This document shows positions 60,512 through 64,000 of a stretch of DNA of 64,000 bases, piece by piece. Every line of letters begins with the position of its first letter. Position 1 is the first letter of the stretch. Source of the DNA: Triplophysa rosa (taxonomy: Eukaryota; Chordata; Actinopteri; Cypriniformes; Nemacheilidae); assembly GCF_024868665.1 (NCBI RefSeq), contig NC_079906.1, positions 12,276,807 to 12,340,806 on the forward strand, written 5' to 3'. Under the pieces are notes generated by a model. That model had not been told where the DNA came from. It ran no database searches and saw only the letters and a list, made by a program, of their open reading frames with translations. The position numbers and the translations under genes are program-made.

Positions 60512-60640
60512 GGCGAACAATGCAAAGTTCATGGGTTCAATCCCAGGGAATTGCACATAGTCAGAAACAAATGTATAATACAATGCAATGCAAGTCATTT
60601 TGGATAAAAGTGTCTGCCAAATGCATAAATGTAAATGTTG
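60512..60640 (+). mobile_element. 5'-truncated SINE between adipor1 and klhl12
   Basis: Box B GGGTTCAATCCC, GAATTGCACATAGTCAGAAA and the tail GTGTCTGCCAAATGCATAAA, closely matching the copy at 39.7 kb. Box A is lost. Confidence 0.75.
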
Positions 60641-61129
60641 AGATTGACCCTCTGCGGTCATAGCTAAAAAAGTCATAAAATATACAAAAAAGAAAATAGG
60701 AAAATAACTTTTTGTTATTCACATGGCCTTCAGAAGACCAAGACGATGAAACTTTCTGTTCTTAATGTCTTGTGGAACATATTGAGGTTTTCAGAGGTGA
60801 GGATGTGTTAGGGTAACAGGACTGAGTGAAAACCTGGGGACACGGCTAAATATGTAATATATCTAAAATGTTATGAAAAATATATATTTAAAAAAATTAA
60901 ACATAGATGGAATGTGATATTACACAAAAATGCAAAAACATAAGTATACGTGTAAGTATAGAGTAGAACGTATGATGAGTATAACAAAGTAGTGAGGTCA
61001 CAACAGATGAATTTCATTGGCAAGTAAAATATAAAGCAATATACATTTTATAAGACGTTTTATAAAATTCTCTTATTCAGGTCAACATCGAAGTAAAAAA
61101 CATTTTCTGAGTCGCATTCAAAGTCGCTA

Positions 61130-61371
61130 CACGAGCGGTCACGCTCTCTGTACAATGCGCGCGCGCATTGGTGACGTCCCTGTATTTTGCTCGGGATGCG
61201 CGCACACGTGAGTGCTCAGAGCTGTTCCTCTCACTGCTGGAGTGAAATTAAATCAGTCACACCTGCGAGGGTCTCCCTGTGATGGGGTGTCAGCAGATGG
61301 ACAAATAGACCACCGTGAGCTGTCATCTATATCTGATCCGCTTCTATACTGCTGAGGATCAGCTACACGCT
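61130..61371 (+). promoter_or_regulatory. klhl12 promoter and untranslated exon 1
   Basis: A CpG-rich block has an inverted CCAAT box (ATTGG, 61167-61171) directly followed by a CRE-type TGACGTCC (61172-61179), a classic housekeeping arrangement. The likely leader exon ends at a strong donor (CACGCT/GTGAGT, exon end 61371) and would splice to 63606. Confidence 0.6.
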
Positions 61372-61794
61372 GTGAGTTACGATATACACGTTTGTTGGTG
61401 TGTTAGCACCATCCGATTTAGTTAGCTTTAGCATGTAAGTTAGCCGTTGAATCACACTGGTGTGGGGTCTAAACTTTCAGCTGATTTACACGATCACCTT
61501 CTGATGAAGTTATATAAATAAATATAACAACAATAAGGGTCTAGAAATGATTCATAGAAGAAGAACAGATGGTGTGAGTGACCCCCACACGTACTGAAAC
61601 TCATTGGCATAATAACACTAATTTACAGAACAGTTGTACAGCATAGCGGCAACTCTTTAAACCATTTTATTTTTTACTGTTATATTATTATAAAATGACG
61701 TCAAAGAGTGGGATTGCCTTTGTATCGAGATGATGAAGAGCTTTGCATTTACATTATGCTATTTCGTAAGTGACCCTTTAAGCGTGGGTTCACT

Positions 61795-62035
61795 TTCACC
61801 CCTAAACCAAAGTTTTGTCATGATTTAATGTCGTTCCAAACTCATGTGATCTGATCTTATTTTTTTCCGTTGAGTACAAAAGAGACATTTTTGCTGAATG
61901 TGGAATCTTTTATCCATACAATGAAAGTGAATGGTGACTGAGACTGCCAGTCTCTATCATTCTTTCGAACTTGTTTTGTTAAAAGTTAAATCACCACCAG
62001 GGCGAGTAAATGACAGGGTTATTTTGGGGTGAACC
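61795..62035. mobile_element. Divergent palindromic MITE in klhl12 intron 1
   Basis: GGTTCACTTTCACCCCTAAA at the left and TTTTGGGGTGAACC at the right, with GTCGTTCCAAAC and a GTACAAAAGAGACAT arm. A diverged relative of the main family. Confidence 0.65.
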
Positions 62036-62084
62036 AGTCTTATCTTTTTTATTTCTTTGGTCTTTAGTTAACGTTGGTGGTTAT

Positions 62085-62358
62085 ATTCACTTCAAAAATA
62101 AAAATTCTGTCATCATTTATTTACCCTGGTGTCGTTTAAATCCTTTATATAACTCTTTCTTCTGTGGAACACAAAAGAAGATATTTTGAGAAATGTCTCA
62201 GTGATTTTGTGTAAGTACAATGGAAGTCAAAGGGGGCCAGTGTTGTTTGGTTACCAACTTTTTCAAAATATCTATTAAAAAAAAGAAAGAAAGGCATACA
62301 GGTTTAGAATGACAAGAGGGTGAGTAAATGAGCTGGGTGAGCTGTCTCTTTAAATTAT
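62085..62358. mobile_element. Palindromic MITE in klhl12 intron 1
   Basis: ATTCTGTCATCATTTATTTA at the left, CACAAAAGAAGATATTTTGA, and inverted GGTTTAGAATGACAAGAGGG at the right. Lies within 60 bp of the copy ending at about 62035. Confidence 0.82.
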
Positions 62359-63116
62359 GGGACAGGCCATGGTCTACTTTCACATCTCACTGTTGTCAAG
62401 ACATTCATTTTATACTTCACTGTCACTGATGCTTAAATTGTTTAGTTGTCCTCATAAAATGTAGAGTTTGGAAAGAAAGACTAGCTTAATCATGATTATG
62501 CAGGCTGACAATAATCAGGTTTTTTCCTGGCTCAAAATGAGGCTAAGGTGGTGCCATCCTGATCTTGTACACACACACACGTAGGCCTACCGTACCTTTA
62601 AGTGGCTTAACCAAAGTGACTGAGTTTGACATATTAAAATGTCAAAAAGTTCTAATAAAATTAGATAAAAATGACAATTATTAAGTTATATAAAACATTA
62701 CTTTTATTCAACCAAACAGAAATGTTTTTTAATCAAATAAAGCTTTTTTTTTATTTCAACTAACTTTTCAGCCCACAATAGCTAACTGAATAAGTCTTTC
62801 TAAATGAGCAAAGCTCATTCACATCTTTCATTCTCTGTGGTTAACTTTAAATGATTCAAGGATCTCTTATATTCGCTAGTGACTGAAGTTCAATGGTTTA
62901 AATGAATCGGTTCAAATGAGTCATTCGTGTGCGAGTCGTTCTGAACACAATGTGCGTTCATACTGGCGAACTCGCTGTGTACAGTATACGCTGATTCAAC
63001 GATCCAACTGCACAGCTAAAGACATTACAATGATGTACGTCATGTTAATTTAATAAATATCAAGAAATGAAATGTACTTGGATGCAAAACAAACAGCCGT
63101 GAAAACACGGCTCTCA

Positions 63117-63264
63117 CTAAATCCTTGGTGTTTCGAGTCTGACGTCATCACGCAACAGTGCGCAACAGTGTTTTTAAAGCGATTTTAACAATCAAAGGTA
63201 GTTTAGATGGTTAGAGTAAGGTTAGGGTAAAGGTTTCTTAAGACTTGAAACACCAAGGATTTAG
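63117..63264. repeat. Palindromic element in klhl12 intron 1
   Basis: Arms CTAAATCCTTGGTGTTTCGA and TTGAAACACCAAGGATTTAG pair almost perfectly across a span of about 148 bp; probably a small MITE. Confidence 0.75.
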
Positions 63265-63661
63265 TCAAAATCCTTGGCCGCCTCCAATTTCTCTATGCAG
63301 GAAATATAATATGTGTGAATAATGTGTGTGTACACACAGATAAAGTTTTGCGAGCCGTCTGTTTATATCGTTACATGTTTATGGCAGTTCTTGGAAATTA
63401 TTTCTATTTTGGAGTTTAACTGATACAAATGTTACATGTAAATTGTAAGAATATGGGTACACATTACAAGTTAGTAGATAGATATATGTGTGTACAAAAT
63501 GTATACAACATGAGACTGCTTGGTTTTAGTTTTGAGTTTGTTGTATAGATGTTTGGGATTACCTGTGTTATCTTAGAGTGGCAACTGCTTGATTTTGTCC
63601 TATAGAAACCATCATCCTGCAGTGCCTGAGGTTTTGTTACCCTACCCCATCCCCTGTCGTC

Positions 63662-63844
63662 ATGGCGCCCAAGGACATCATGACCAATTCGCATGCTAAA
63701 TCCATCTTGAATGCCATGAATGCCCTAAGAAAGAGCAACACACTGTGTGACATCACTCTGAGGGTGGAGGGCACAGATTTTCCAGCCCACCGCATTGTGC
63801 TGGCCGCCTGCAGTGATTATTTCTGTGCCATGTTCACGAGTGAG
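63662..63844 (+). CDS. klhl12: Kelch-like protein 12, first coding exon (partial gene)
   Basis: KLHL12 is the substrate adaptor of a CUL3 ubiquitin ligase that acts on SEC31 (COPII vesicle size) and on Dishevelled. Only the first 61 codons are here: the start of the BTB domain, with [19 protein letters not shown] and [19 protein letters not shown], nearly identical to the mammalian protein. The exon begins after the acceptor CCTATAG (exon start 63606) and ends at GAG/GTAACT. The human protein starts a few residues earlier (MGGIMAPKD); no matching upstream ATG is seen. BACK and Kelch repeats lie beyond the window. Confidence 0.95.
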
Positions 63845-64000
63845 GTAACTAACAACATTTATATGCACATTGACATGGTTTTGCTAGGCAATGTTAACAC
63901 AGCAATCTGTTCATAATTCTTGCGTGTGATCATACCGCCCTCAGTCAGGGCACATGTGAGCCTATAATCTAATTAATGTCAGGGTAAACATTTTTGCATA

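Overview
This is nuclear DNA of a bony fish, most likely a cypriniform (carp/minnow/loach group). Split genes with GT-AG introns encode vertebrate proteins. The rest is AT-rich and full of dinucleotide microsatellites and teleost transposons: many copies of one palindromic element with ends like AAAGGGATAGTTCACCC, several short hAT elements, a Tc1 element and tRNA-derived SINEs. No bacterial or viral operon and no CRISPR array is present. The species assignment rests on recognised repeat style and was not checked by a search.

Layout. 1-13 kb: no recognisable gene; microsatellites and short transposons. 13.1-18.2 kb: a riboflavin transporter of the SLC52 family on the minus strand (three coding exons plus a probable untranslated first exon). 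18.2-22.4 kb: non-coding, partly the likely 3' UTR of the next gene. 22.5-27.9 kb: peds1/tmem189 (plasmanylethanolamine desaturase), minus strand, six exons. 29.1-30.7 kb: cebpb, an intronless bZIP gene on the plus strand, with its TATA box. 30.7-45 kb: a long gene-poor interval with a decayed Tc1 element, SINEs and MITEs. 45.5-54.1 kb: ptpn1 (PTP1B), minus strand, nine coding exons. 57.5-59.8 kb: adipor1, plus strand, seven coding exons, head to head with ptpn1. 61.1 kb to the end: klhl12, plus strand, promoter, untranslated exon and first coding exon only; it runs off the window.

The gene order peds1-cebpb-ptpn1 matches the human 20q13 neighbourhood, and adipor1-klhl12 matches human 1q32, so the ptpn1/adipor1 boundary joins two blocks that are separate in human. 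An SLC52 gene beside peds1 also differs from human, where SLC52A3 is at 20p13 and UBE2V1 is next to TMEM189. Functionally several of these genes act in metabolism: riboflavin uptake, plasmalogen synthesis, insulin/leptin signal attenuation (PTP1B), adiponectin signalling and C/EBP-beta control of adipocyte and inflammatory genes. They are independent transcription units, not an operon.

I found no undescribed biological system. The most rewarding structures are (1) a three-level transposon nest in ptpn1 intron 3, in which each hAT insertion is bounded by an exact 8-bp target duplication; (2) a second hAT-in-hAT nest in peds1 intron 1; (3) a large family of palindromic MITEs, one with a perfect 34-bp hairpin; (4) a cebpb gene lacking the upstream AUG used for the longest mammalian isoform.
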